Shown: piece after piece, positions 49,770 to 57,848 of the stretch
How the letters are laid out: the number at the start of each line of letters is the position of its first letter
How positions within the stretch are numbered: the stretch's first letter is position 1
DNA from: Streptomyces sp. LUP30
Lineage (GTDB): Bacteria; Actinomycetota; Actinomycetes; Streptomycetales; Streptomycetaceae
Reading direction: 5' to 3'
Assembly (NCBI RefSeq): GCF_001746365.1
Contig: NZ_MJAJ01000033.1
Coordinates: forward strand, 1 to 64,000
DNA: 64,000 nt
The notes under the pieces: model-generated
The model's database searches: none
The model's input: only the letters and a program-made list of their open reading frames with translations
What the model was told of the DNA's origin: nothing
Made by a program: the position numbers and the translations under genes

Positions 49770-50792
49770 TCAGTGCTGCAGGGTGAGGACACCCGGCCGC
49801 CAGGGCAGCCGGTCGTAAGGGCCGCCCGCGGTGGGGGACTTGCCCTGGTAGAGGAGCTGCAGGTTGCACGGGTCGATGGTCATGGTCTGGTCGGGGTTGT
49901 TGCGGACCAGGTCACCGTGGCTGATGTCGTTGGTCCAGTTGGCGCCGCTGTTGGCCTTGCCCGCGAAGGGGTTGTTCTCGGTGGCGGCCTGCGGGGTCCA
50001 CGAACCGTTCAGGCTGGAGGCCGTGAACGAGCGGAAGTAGCGCTGCTCGTTCGCACCCCGAGCCTCGACGATCATGAGGTACTGGTTCTGGCCCTGGACC
50101 TTGTACACCTGCGGCGCCTCGAAGAGGTTCTTCACCGTGTCGCTCATGACGGTCGTGTACGAGGAGCCGAAGTTGCCCGGGAAGTTCCCGATCGGCATGC
50201 TCGCCCGGTAGATCTTGCCGTTGTCACCGGCGAAGAACAGGTACATGTTCTGGCCGTCGGCGATCAGGGTCTGGTCGATCGGGGCGGCGCCCGCGATGCC
50301 GCCCGTGAACAGCGGCTGCGGCGCGGACCAGCCGTTGGGGTTCGTCGGGTCGCTCGACGTGCGGTAGATGAACGGCCACGCACCCCACTGGTACGCCAGC
50401 ACCCAGATCCTCTTGGGCGCGAAGTAGAACAGCGTGGGCGCCACCGTGGACTGGCTCATCCCGGTCTGGCCGGCCGACGCCATGTCCGACCAGTTCGTGA
50501 AGGGCCTGAAGGCCATCGAACCGTACGACGAACCCGACACGTTCGACGCGTAGACCAGGTGCTTGCCGTTGTACGTCACAGTGGTGAAGTCCTTCAGCGC
50601 GACCCACCCGTTCGCCGGCTGCGCCAACACACCCGTCGACGTCCACCGGTAGGTCGACGGGAGAGCACACGCCCTGGTGGTGGCCGCCTGTGCCGGGTTC
50701 GCGACGAGCGACGCCGCCAACGAGACCAGGGTCGCGACCCCGGCGGCGAGCACCACGGACAGACGTTTGCGGCTGAAACTTACTCTGCGCAT
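49770..50792 (-). CDS. secreted GH62 alpha-L-arabinofuranosidase
   Basis: A 340-residue secreted glycosidase that removes arabinose side chains from arabinoxylan. The N-terminus is a Sec/Tat-like signal (SFSRKRLSVVL then a hydrophobic stretch, cleavage near NPAQAA). The mature part has GH62 landmarks: TYRWTSTGVLAQP, WVALKDFTTVTYNGKHLVY, SMSQSTVAP-like TGMSQSTVAPTLFYF, and NLFEAPQVYKV. No carbohydrate-binding module follows, so it is a catalytic-domain-only form. Start ATG 50792 leaves a 660-bp upstream gap. It belongs to the plant-polysaccharide set with the LacI-family regulator and two GH6 genes; no CebR-type box was seen in front of it. Confidence 0.95.
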   Translation of the reverse strand: MRRVSFSRKRLSVVLAAGVATLVSLAASLVANPAQAATTRACALPSTYRWTSTGVLAQPANGWVALKDFTTVTYNGKHLVYASNVSGSSYGSMAFRPFTNWSDMASAGQTGMSQSTVAPTLFYFAPKRIWVLAYQWGAWPFIYRTSSDPTNPNGWSAPQPLFTGGIAGAAPIDQTLIADGQNMYLFFAGDNGKIYRASMPIGNFPGNFGSSYTTVMSDTVKNLFEAPQVYKVQGQNQYLMIVEARGANEQRYFRSFTASSLNGSWTPQAATENNPFAGKANSGANWTNDISHGDLVRNNPDQTMTIDPCNLQLLYQGKSPTAGGPYDRLPWRPGVLTLQH

Positions 50793-51453
50793 GACAACCT
50801 CTTGGTTCTCGAGTGAGCGGCCCCGGCCGGCCCTGTCACAGGCCGTCCGGACTGTCGATGTGTTGCGTTCGCAGCGGTCCTTGAGCAGCGGCGGGCCCGT
50901 GCGGCCTCCCGGTCCCGCACGACCTTTCCTGCGCCCCGGCGACGACCGGCGCCTCGGGCCGCCGCGTAGCGCGCCGACCCGTCTCGGGCGTTGATCGCCT
51001 TGGTGCAAGCCCACCGCATCGCGAGCCTCGGGCGCCCTGCCCTGAGTGGGGTGCGGCTCCGGCGATGTGCGTGATATCGAACAAGGGGCGAAGTGTCGAG
51101 CAATCTGGATGATAGGAGGCTTGTCTGCGGCGTCAATCCCTCTCGCAAGATTCGTGACTCGCGTCGAAATATTTCGCTCGGTCCCATGGCGGGAATCCGG
51201 AGGTCAGGCGGATCCAACGGCCTGTTGGACGCAGGGACAGCCCCGTGGGTTCGAGAACTCCTCCACCACGCACCCCGACAGGCGGGTCGACCGGTCAGCC
51301 GGTCCGCAACTTGCGCGCGGACAGACGCACGTTGCGGCCCCTGCGGGCCATACGGACGAAGCCCGGCACCCTCCCTTCCCCTGACAGGCGCCCGGCGCAG
51401 GACCACCGACGGGAGATCCAGCGCAGCCTGTGTTCCGGTGGCCGCCCGACGCG
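50793..51453. other. 661-bp intergenic region upstream of GH62; palindrome CGAAATATTTCG
   Basis: No gene is supported here. It should hold the GH62 promoter (leftward). A 12-bp perfect palindrome CGAAATATTTCG is at 51165-51176, similar in form to CGAAA/TTTCG palindromes reported near Streptomyces xylanase genes, although it is about 370 bp from the GH62 start. The stretch 51060-51180 is locally AT-richer than its surroundings. Confidence 0.5.
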
Positions 51454-52467
51454 TCAGGCGCTGGCCCGGGTGACCAGCGCGGTGGGCAGGATCAGCGGGG
51501 TGGGGTCCTGTCCGTTGACGAGCGCGACCAGCATGCGGGCCATCTCCCGGCCGAGCGCCGTTATGGGCTGATGGACGGTGGTGAGCGGCGGATCGGCGAT
51601 CCGGGCGATCGCCAGGTCGTCGAAGCCGACCACGGCGACGTCGGCGGGGACCGGCCGACCGGCCTCGCGCAAGGTGCGCAGCGCCCCCGCCGCCATGTTG
51701 TCGTTGGCGGCGAACACCCCGTCCACACCAGGGTGGTCCGCCAGCAGCGCGGCCATGACGGCGGCTCCGCTGGGCTCGGTGAAGTCCCCCTCCAGCGGGG
51801 GGAACGGATCGAGACCGGCCGCCAGCATGGCGTCGCGGTAGCCGCGGTAACGGGCGCGCCCGGCCTCGGTGTCCATACGGCCGCAGATGGCGGCGACACG
51901 TGTCCGGCCGCGTGAGAGCAGGTACTCGGTCGCCTCGCGCGCGCCACCGACGTTGTCGACGTCCACGTACCACCGCGGCGCCGGGCCGACCGGGCGTCCG
52001 CCGAACACGACGGGCATCTCCGCCTCCTGGGCCATCCGGGCCAGCGGATCGTCCTCACGCAGCGCCATCAGCATGACGCCGTCGGCGCCCTTGGACCGAA
52101 ACAGCTCCTCCACCCGCTTGCGCCCCCGGTCGGAAGCGGCCAGGCACAGCATGAGATGCAGGTCGGCCTCCTCCAGCGCGGCCGACGCCCCCACGATCAC
52201 CTGGGCGAAGAACGGGTCCGCGAAGATCGACGGATCCTCGCCCGAGACGACCAGGGCGGCCGCCCCCGTCTGACGGGTGGCGAGAGCTCGGGCGCTCGGA
52301 TTGGGCACGTAGTCGAGCTGCCGGACGGCCCGTTCGACCGCCTCGCGTTTGACGCGGCTGACATGGGGAGCGTTGTTGAGGGCGCGAGAGGCCACGGAGC
52401 GGGAGACGCCGGCGAGTTCGGCCACCTCGTCGAGCGTCGGCTGCCGACGAGGCGCGGATTCTGCCAT
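51454..52467 (-). CDS. LacI-family repressor (CebR-like) of the cellulase genes
   Basis: A 337-residue transcription factor. The N-terminal helix-turn-helix reads TLDEVAELAGVSRSVASRALN and continues with the hinge helix SARALATRQ; a periplasmic-binding-protein-like ligand domain follows from about residue 65. The neighbours are secreted GH6 cellulases and a GH62 enzyme, and the gene is flanked by TGGGAGCGCTCCCA-type palindromes, the box known for CebR, the cellobiose-responsive repressor. A cello-oligosaccharide sensor is therefore the best guess, although this is not the canonical cebR locus (no cebEFG transporter here). A perfect palindrome about 98 bp upstream suggests autoregulation. The ATG at 52467 was chosen over longer upstream frames. 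Confidence 0.92.
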   Translation of the reverse strand: MAESAPRRQPTLDEVAELAGVSRSVASRALNNAPHVSRVKREAVERAVRQLDYVPNPSARALATRQTGAAALVVSGEDPSIFADPFFAQVIVGASAALEEADLHLMLCLAASDRGRKRVEELFRSKGADGVMLMALREDDPLARMAQEAEMPVVFGGRPVGPAPRWYVDVDNVGGAREATEYLLSRGRTRVAAICGRMDTEAGRARYRGYRDAMLAAGLDPFPPLEGDFTEPSGAAVMAALLADHPGVDGVFAANDNMAAGALRTLREAGRPVPADVAVVGFDDLAIARIADPPLTTVHQPITALGREMARMLVALVNGQDPTPLILPTALVTRASA

Positions 52468-52564
52468 GGAGCATGAGCCTTTCCGAAGTGACCACGGGGT
52501 GCGGTGGTGCGGTGGGTCGGCTTCCACCCCGACGGGAAGACCGTGGGAGCGGTGGCACGAAAGC

Positions 52565-52578
52565 TGGAAGCGCTTCCA
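52565..52578. promoter_or_regulatory. LacI-family operator (perfect 14-bp palindrome) before the repressor gene
   Basis: TGGAAGCGCTTCCA, a perfect palindrome about 98 bp upstream of the LacI-family start. It differs from the canonical CebR box TGGGAGCGCTCCCA at two symmetric positions. Likely autoregulatory. Confidence 0.78.
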
Positions 52579-52782
52579 GTCCAGGAACTGTAGAGCCTCG
52601 CCCTCGCCCTGTGAAGGCCCGTCGAGGCCCACGAAGACCCTCGGCGAACCGTCGGGATCCGCCGGTGCTCAGCAAGTGGCCAGCCAGTGGTCAGCCCACG
52701 ATCCGCGGCGCCCGAGCAGCGGATATGCGCGGATACGCGCAGGCCGAGAGAAGGTCGCACCAGTGGATTTCCGCCTGGGCGC

Positions 52783-52811
52783 TTGACAGTTCCGACGCTC
52801 CGCCACACGAT
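52783..52811 (+). promoter_or_regulatory. promoter of the GH6 gene
   Basis: TTGACA at 52783-52788, then a 17-nt spacer and CACGAT at 52806-52811 as a weak -10. It lies about 207 bp upstream of the GH6 start, with two operator boxes just downstream of it. The rest of the 550-bp gap 52468-53017 holds no gene. Confidence 0.55.
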
Positions 52812-52842
52812 ACCGACCACACCCCAAGGCCCTCCGCGCAGT

Positions 52843-52871
52843 TGGGACCGCTTCCAGTGGGAGCGCTCCCA
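52843..52871. promoter_or_regulatory. two adjacent CebR-type boxes before the GH6 gene
   Basis: TGGGACCGCTTCCA (52843-52856, imperfect) and TGGGAGCGCTCCCA (52858-52871, exact CebR-type palindrome) separated by one base, about 150-175 bp upstream of the GH6 start and downstream of the promoter candidate. Repression by promoter roadblock would fit. Confidence 0.85.
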
Positions 52872-53017
52872 GGATTCACTGCCGGCCCTTCGGATGTGTC
52901 GCCCCCGGCCGGAAGCCGCCGGAGCCCGGGGGCGTCGCGCCCCGCACCTCCTCAGCACGTCGCACGCTCGGGACGAGCGCGTGCGACGCACCCATGCCAG
53001 GAAACCGAGGTTCAGTC

Positions 53018-53983
53018 ATGCGCCGCAGACTCCGCGCCCTCGTGACAGCGTTCTTCGCTCTGCCGCTGGCGTTCGCCGTCGCACCGTCGGCACACGCCGC
53101 CGACCCGACCACCATGACCCACGGGTTCTACGTGGACCCCGACTCCAGCGCGAAACGCTGGGTCGCCGCCAACCCCGGCGACGGCCGGGCCTCCGCGATC
53201 AACGCCTCCCTGGCCAACACCCCGGCCGCTCGTTGGTTCGGCTCCTGGAGCGGCGCCATCGGCACCGCCACGGGCGCGTACGCGGGCGCCGCGGACAGCC
53301 GGGACAAGCTGCCCATCCTCGTCGCCTACAACATCTACAACCGCGACTACTGCGGCGGGCACTCCGCAGGCGGAGCGGCCTCGTCGTCCGCCTACGCGAA
53401 CTGGATCGCACAGTTCGCCGGCGGGATCGCCAACCGTCCGGCCGTCGTGCTCCTCGAACCGGACTCCCTCGGGGACTACGGCTGCATGACGCAGGCTCAG
53501 ATCGCGGAACGGCAGGGCATGCTCAGCGGGGCCCTCACCCAGTTCAACCGCCAGGCCCCCAACACCTGGGTCTACCTCGACGCCGGCAACCCCGGCTGGG
53601 CCGCAGCGGCGACCATGGCCCAGCGCCTCAACGACGCCGGCCTGCGCCAGGCCCACGGCTTCTCGCTCAACATCTCCAACTACTTCACCACGTCCGAGAA
53701 CACCGCGTACGGGAACGCCGTCAACAGGGAACTCAGCGCCCGTTACGGCTACACCAAGCCGTTCGTCGTGGACAGCAGCCGTAACGGCAACGGGTCCAAC
53801 GGCCAGTGGTGCAACCCGGCCGGCCGCCGTATCGGCACTCCCACCCAAACAGGCGGTGGCGCCGAGATGCTCCTGTGGATCAAGACGCCGGGCGAGTCCG
53901 ACGGCAACTGTGGTGTCGGGTCCGGATCGTCGGCAGGACAGTTCCTCCCCGAGGTCGCCTACAAGATGATCTACGGCTACTGA
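53018..53983 (+). CDS. secreted GH6 endoglucanase/cellobiohydrolase, no binding module
   Basis: A 321-residue extracellular cellulase that cleaves beta-1,4-glucan. The signal peptide starts MRRRLRALVTAFF and ends near SAHAAD. GH6 features: LVAYNIYNRDYC with SAGGAAS (first signature), VVLLEPDSLGDYGC (acid/catalytic Asp region), YLDAGNPGWAA, NGNGSNGQWCNPAGRRIG, and LLWIKTPGESDGNCG near the end. No CBM or linker is present. The ATG at 53018 was chosen over the in-frame ATG at 52994 because GAGG lies at proper spacing and the signal peptide then starts with its basic residues. Regulated by the LacI-type boxes upstream. A second GH6 gene follows in the same direction. Confidence 0.95.
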   Translation: MRRRLRALVTAFFALPLAFAVAPSAHAADPTTMTHGFYVDPDSSAKRWVAANPGDGRASAINASLANTPAARWFGSWSGAIGTATGAYAGAADSRDKLPILVAYNIYNRDYCGGHSAGGAASSSAYANWIAQFAGGIANRPAVVLLEPDSLGDYGCMTQAQIAERQGMLSGALTQFNRQAPNTWVYLDAGNPGWAAAATMAQRLNDAGLRQAHGFSLNISNYFTTSENTAYGNAVNRELSARYGYTKPFVVDSSRNGNGSNGQWCNPAGRRIGTPTQTGGGAEMLLWIKTPGESDGNCGVGSGSSAGQFLPEVAYKMIYGY

Positions 53984-54005
53984 TCCAGGGCTCCCGGCGG
54001 CCCGT

Positions 54006-54110
54006 TCCGCCACGCCCCCAGGACCTCTCGTCCCCACGCCCCCACCCGCACCCTCATGCGCCCCACGCCTCGCACCTCGTGCGCCCCACGCCCCACGCCC
54101 CCGACCGGGC
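54006..54110. repeat. CCCCACGCC direct repeats between the two GH6 genes
   Basis: The nonamer CCCCACGCC occurs at 54032, 54061, 54084 and 54091 in a C-rich, G-poor stretch of the 225-bp intergenic region. No gene or hairpin is seen. It may be replication slippage sequence; the units are unevenly spaced, so it is not CRISPR-like. Confidence 0.7.
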
Positions 54111-54208
54111 CACGGGCGCGGGGCGGTCGGCGGCCCGCCGGACGCAGGGCTGCGGGGCGGCACAGGGCGCCAGGCGTTCCCTCATCCGTCCATCGATCAG
54201 GAGCAACC

Positions 54209-55534
54209 ATGCAAGCACCCCGCCTACGGCGGCGCGCGGCCGCCGTCATCGCGGCGCTCACCGCCTGCGCCGCTCTCACCGCGACGCAGGCACAGGCACA
54301 GACGGAACCGCCGACGCAGACGGCACAGACGGCGCAGACGGCACTGACGGCACAGACGCGGGACGTGATCACCCCGGCCACGCGGTTCTACGCGGACCCG
54401 CACGGCAAGGCCGCACAGCAGGCCCTCGTGGACTTCCGGCACGGCGACTTCGGCAACGCCGCGAACATGGCCAGGCTCGCGAGCTGGCCCCAGGCCGAGT
54501 GGTTCACCGAGGGCACGCCCGACGAGGTGCGCGTCAAGGTGAACAAGCTCGTCCGCCGGGCCCGGGCCGTGGACCGGACCCCCGTCCTGGTCGCCTACAA
54601 CGTGCCGGGCCGCGACTGCACGCAGTACTCCAGCGGCGGAGCGGCGTCCTCGGCCGCCTACCGGCAATGGATCGACGCCTTCGCCGCCGGCATCGGCGCC
54701 GGCAAGGCGGTGGTCGTCGTCGAGCCCGACGGTCTCGCTCTCCTCCCCAAGGACTGCGGGCCCTCCGACGACCCGACCGGCGCGCTCACGGCCGCCCGTG
54801 TCGCCGACCTCGAATACGCCGTCAGGACCCTCAAGGCCCGGCCGCGCACCGCGGTCTACCTGGACGCGGGGAACGTCCTGTGGCGGTCGGTCGGTGACAT
54901 GGCGCAGCGGTTGCTGGACGCCGGGGTCCGCTACAGCGACGGCTTCTCGCTGAACGTGTCCAACACCCACCCCACGGCCCACAACGCCAGGTACGGAACC
55001 TGGATAGCCAAGTGCATGTGGTTCGCCTCCCAGGGACCCGAACAGGCGCGCGGCCACACCGACTGGTGCGCCAGTCAGTACTACTCGTCGGCCGCCCCCA
55101 ACGACGGCGTCCCCGGCAACGCCGTGGACTCCGCAGACCCCGCCACCTGGCGCTGGACCGACGCCTGGTTCGACCAGAACGTGGGCGCCCCGCCGGCCGA
55201 CCGGCTGCGGCACTTCGTGATCGACACCAGCCGTAACGGTCTGGGTGCCTGGGCGCCGGAGCCGGGCAAGTACAGCGGGGACCCGGAGATCTGGTGCAAC
55301 GCGCCCGGCCGCGGTCTCGGCCCGCGCCCCACCGCCGCCACGGGCGTTCCCCTCGTCGACGCCTATCTGTGGATAAAGATCCCCGGCGAGTCCGACGGCA
55401 GCTGCACGCGCAACACCGGCGGCACGATCGACCCCGAGTACGGCGTCGTCGACCCGCCCGCCGGCGCCTGGTGGCCCGATCAGGCCCACTCCCTGGCGCG
55501 CAACGCGGCGCCGCGCCTGACGTTCGCCCGTTGA
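54209..55534 (+). CDS. secreted GH6 family cellulase (second copy)
   Basis: A 441-residue secreted GH6 enzyme. The signal peptide (MQAPRLRRRAAAVIAALTAC) is followed by a low-complexity Gln-Thr-Ala stretch coded by a 9-bp repeat. Catalytic part: LVAYNVPGRDCTQYSSGGAAS, VVVVEPDGLALLPKDC, TAVYLDAGNVLW, IDTSRNGLGAW, WCNAPGRGLGPRP and AYLWIKIPGESDGSC. It is longer than the upstream GH6 protein, with extra loops (KCMWFASQGPEQARGHTDWC and PDSADPATWRWTDAW-type segment), typical of a cellobiohydrolase with covered active site; the endo/exo assignment is inference. No CBM. A ribosome site CAGGAGC precedes the ATG. Probably a paralogue, or co-transcribed from the boxed promoter. Confidence 0.93.
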   Translation: MQAPRLRRRAAAVIAALTACAALTATQAQAQTEPPTQTAQTAQTALTAQTRDVITPATRFYADPHGKAAQQALVDFRHGDFGNAANMARLASWPQAEWFTEGTPDEVRVKVNKLVRRARAVDRTPVLVAYNVPGRDCTQYSSGGAASSAAYRQWIDAFAAGIGAGKAVVVVEPDGLALLPKDCGPSDDPTGALTAARVADLEYAVRTLKARPRTAVYLDAGNVLWRSVGDMAQRLLDAGVRYSDGFSLNVSNTHPTAHNARYGTWIAKCMWFASQGPEQARGHTDWCASQYYSSAAPNDGVPGNAVDSADPATWRWTDAWFDQNVGAPPADRLRHFVIDTSRNGLGAWAPEPGKYSGDPEIWCNAPGRGLGPRPTAATGVPLVDAYLWIKIPGESDGSCTRNTGGTIDPEYGVVDPPAGAWWPDQAHSLARNAAPRLTFAR

Positions 55535-55603
55535 GCCCGACCGGGCGCCCGACCCGCCCGGCCGCCGGACTCCCGTCCCCTCATGTCGTCAGACGCGGGC
55601 CTG

Positions 55604-55885
55604 TCACGCGTCGGGACGGGAGTCCTCCTCCAGCTTCTCGAAGAAGAACTCGTGCTTGAGGAAGGAGACGTCGTATTCGTGGCCGGGCTGCGGAGGCAGC
55701 AGTTGGGAGGCCTGGAAGAGACGCCAGCCGTCGTGCAGCGCGGCCAGCCCGGTGGGGTAGGGCGGCTCGTCGCCGTCCCCGGTCGTCGGGCGGGTTCGGC
55801 CGGTTCCGTCGTACCGGGACCAGCCCACGACGTGGGAGTCGAGCGCCGACGACGCGAGATAGAGGACCAGAACCTGCTGCCTCAT
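55604..55885 (-). CDS. small hypothetical protein coupled to the PhyH gene
   Basis: A 93-residue hypothetical protein. The N-terminus MRQQVLVLYLASSALDSHVVG is followed by GWSRYDGTG and LHDGWRLFQASQLLPPQPG; the last 30 residues are charged (HEFFFEKLEEDSRPDA). It has no signal peptide or membrane helix beyond a short hydrophobic start. I do not recognise the family. Its ATG overlaps the stop of the PhyH dioxygenase by 4 bp (ATGA, 55882-55885), so it is translated with that enzyme and may be its partner. Confidence 0.82.
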   Translation of the reverse strand: MRQQVLVLYLASSALDSHVVGWSRYDGTGRTRPTTGDGDEPPYPTGLAALHDGWRLFQASQLLPPQPGHEYDVSFLKHEFFFEKLEEDSRPDA

Positions 55886-56700
55886 GCCTGGCTCCTCTGC
55901 GTCGGCCTGTTGGTGACACGGGTGACCCAGTGGTCGACGTCGACCAGGTCGTCGCCGGTCAGGGCCCGCCACAGCAGGACCCGGTTGTAGATCTCCAGCC
56001 GGGCGGTGGCCTGCTCGTACCAGGGGAAGCCGGTGCCGAGTTCCGCGGCGACGGCCGGGGCGTGCAGGTCGGAGGTGTCCCAGAGGCGCACCTGCGGCAC
56101 GGTGGGGTTGAGGCGGAGCTTGTACATGTGGCGGCGGTGGTCGGTGTCGTTGCGGCGGCCGCTGTGCCAGATGCCGTGGTGCACGAGGACGACCGTGCCC
56201 GCCTCACAGGTCAGGCGCGTCTGCCCCCTGAGGTTCTGCACGCGTCCGATGTCCGTCTCGTTGACCCGGCGCAGGTGGCTTCCTGGCACGCTCAGCGTGC
56301 CGCCCATCCCGGCGGTCACCTCGTGCGGGTAGTACATGAGCTGCAGGTCGAACGCGTCCGGCCGGACGTCGATGATGGCGTCCGCGTGGAGGTCCTGCGC
56401 GTGTCCCTCGTGCGGCTCGCGGATGTGCACGGCGTGGTGGTCGACGGTCGGCTCGGGGCCGACCAGGCTCTCCACGGCGCCGGCGACGACCGGTAGGGCG
56501 AGCAGTTCGTGGACGAAGGTGTCCGGTGCGAAGGCCGTGCTCAACGGAGTGCCGTAGGACACGTGCGGCAGACCCTGGTCCAGGGCCGCGACGGCCCGTT
56601 CGTTGATCTCCGGCGGCACCACCCCGTCCAGGCGCAGAAACCCCTGCGCGACGAAGCGTGCCACCTGAACCGATGTCAGGAGGTGCTTGCTGGTTGGCAT
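55882..56700 (-). CDS. phytanoyl-CoA dioxygenase (PhyH) family Fe(II)/2-oxoglutarate enzyme
   Basis: A 272-residue jelly-roll oxygenase. Iron-binding HxD is in LHADAIID, and the distal His is probably in LVHHGIWHSGR; the 2-oxoglutarate-binding Arg candidate is in HMYKLRLN. Families of this type hydroxylate lipids or natural products; the substrate is unknown. The ATG at 56700 begins MPTSKHLLTSVQVARF. It is divergent from an AraC-type regulator (73-bp gap), an arrangement that suggests local control, and is coupled to a small downstream gene. It is not linked to the polyketide cluster by position, since CAZyme genes separate them. Confidence 0.92.
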   Translation of the reverse strand: MPTSKHLLTSVQVARFVAQGFLRLDGVVPPEINERAVAALDQGLPHVSYGTPLSTAFAPDTFVHELLALPVVAGAVESLVGPEPTVDHHAVHIREPHEGHAQDLHADAIIDVRPDAFDLQLMYYPHEVTAGMGGTLSVPGSHLRRVNETDIGRVQNLRGQTRLTCEAGTVVLVHHGIWHSGRRNDTDHRRHMYKLRLNPTVPQVRLWDTSDLHAPAVAAELGTGFPWYEQATARLEIYNRVLLWRALTGDDLVDVDHWVTRVTNRPTQRSQA

Positions 56701-56773
56701 GCGACGAACGTACGGGCCCGGCACGGCCGGGTCGTGGGCAGAATTCGTCCACTGCTGGTAATTTTCCACCCTC

Positions 56774-57568
56774 GTGAGGTCCACAACGCTCTGGCTCGAC
56801 GAGGCGCCCACGGTGGTCGCCGCCGGCATCGGGGTGCACGGCGTCTCCACCGCGCACGACGTCTTCCGCCTGCCCGACCTGTGGCAGCTGCACCTCTACC
56901 ACTACGAGGGCGCGCTGTCCCTCGGGCGGTCGGTCCATCCCATCCGCCCCGGCCACGTCAGCCTGGTGCCGCCGAACACGGAGGTGCACTTCCACTACCG
57001 GGGCAGGTCGGAGCATTTCTACGTCCATCTGCGGTTGCACGAGGGCGGATCCGCGCGGGTGGTCCCGGTGATGCAGGACGCCGGGGACGAGAGCACGCGC
57101 CTGGCCGACCTGCTGCGCCACGCCGTGACGGCCATGCCGTCCACTCCCTCGCGGGCCACCGCCGAGGTGTGGGCCGCTCTGTGGCGCGTCTCCGAGCTGT
57201 CGGGCGGCGAGGGAGACGGGCGCCGCCACCCCTATGTGTCGGGCGCACAGGCGTATGTCGAGGAACACCTGGCCGGTCCGCTGTCCGTGCCGGACGTCGC
57301 TCGCGCCGTCGGGATCTCCCACACCCACCTGACGCGCCTGTTCCGAGCCGAGACCGGCCTCACGGTCGTGTCGTACATCCGGCGCCGCCGCCTGCAACGC
57401 GCCCGGCACCTCCTGTCGTCCTCCACCCTGTCCGTCACGGCCGTCGCCGCGGCCGTGGGCATCGCCGATCTCCAGGCCTTCAACAAGGCCTGCCGCCGCG
57501 AGCTGGGCGCGAGCCCGCGTGACGTACGTGCGGCCGGGTGCCCGGGAGCAGGCGGCGAGGACACCTGA
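56774..57568 (+). CDS. AraC/XylS-family regulator, divergent from PhyH
   Basis: A 264-residue regulator. The N-terminal cupin-like ligand domain contains RPGHVSLVPPNTEVHFHYRG, and the C-terminal two helix-turn-helix motifs are SVPDVARAVGISHTHLTRLF and VTAVAAAVGIADLQAFNKA. The GTG start at 56774 has no clear ribosome site and the short gap to the divergent PhyH gene suggests a leaderless transcript or overlapping promoters. It probably senses a small compound and controls the PhyH gene. It is unlikely to be the cluster regulator, as it lies about 8 kb from the cluster border. Confidence 0.9.
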   Translation: MRSTTLWLDEAPTVVAAGIGVHGVSTAHDVFRLPDLWQLHLYHYEGALSLGRSVHPIRPGHVSLVPPNTEVHFHYRGRSEHFYVHLRLHEGGSARVVPVMQDAGDESTRLADLLRHAVTAMPSTPSRATAEVWAALWRVSELSGGEGDGRRHPYVSGAQAYVEEHLAGPLSVPDVARAVGISHTHLTRLFRAETGLTVVSYIRRRRLQRARHLLSSSTLSVTAVAAAVGIADLQAFNKACRRELGASPRDVRAAGCPGAGGEDT

Positions 57569-57848
57569 GGAACGCCGGGCCGGCCCTGGCGAGCGTCGCC
57601 GTCGCCCGACGGTGACGGGCAGGTGCTCACGGGTCCGCGCAGAGAGCCTCTCCCGCCCCGTTGACGGACGGGGTGCACATGATTACCGTGCGCCACGGCC
57701 CCGCCTGCCGACCAGCGTTCGACGTTTCGGACGACGACGCGCTTTCCGTCGACGCAGCGGCTACGCAGCGGGTCGTCGCCCCATCGCGCCATCGCCCCAT
57801 CGCTCCGACGGACGAACGACCGAACCAGCGAAGGAGACACCACGGATG

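Noticed and set aside
51454..52467. LacI-family protein as the reader of the cluster palindrome.
   Set aside because: Its neighbouring boxes (TGGGAGCGCTCCCA type) are unlike TGCWCAM-N2-KTGWGCA and lie at cellulase promoters.
54006..54110. CRISPR-like direct repeats between the GH6 genes.
   Set aside because: Units are only 9 bp and unevenly spaced with no spacer structure; no cas genes are seen.
56774..57568. AraC regulator as the cluster regulator.
   Set aside because: It lies about 8 kb outside the cluster border and next to a PhyH gene with a divergent promoter of its own; the cluster palindrome was not seen near it.
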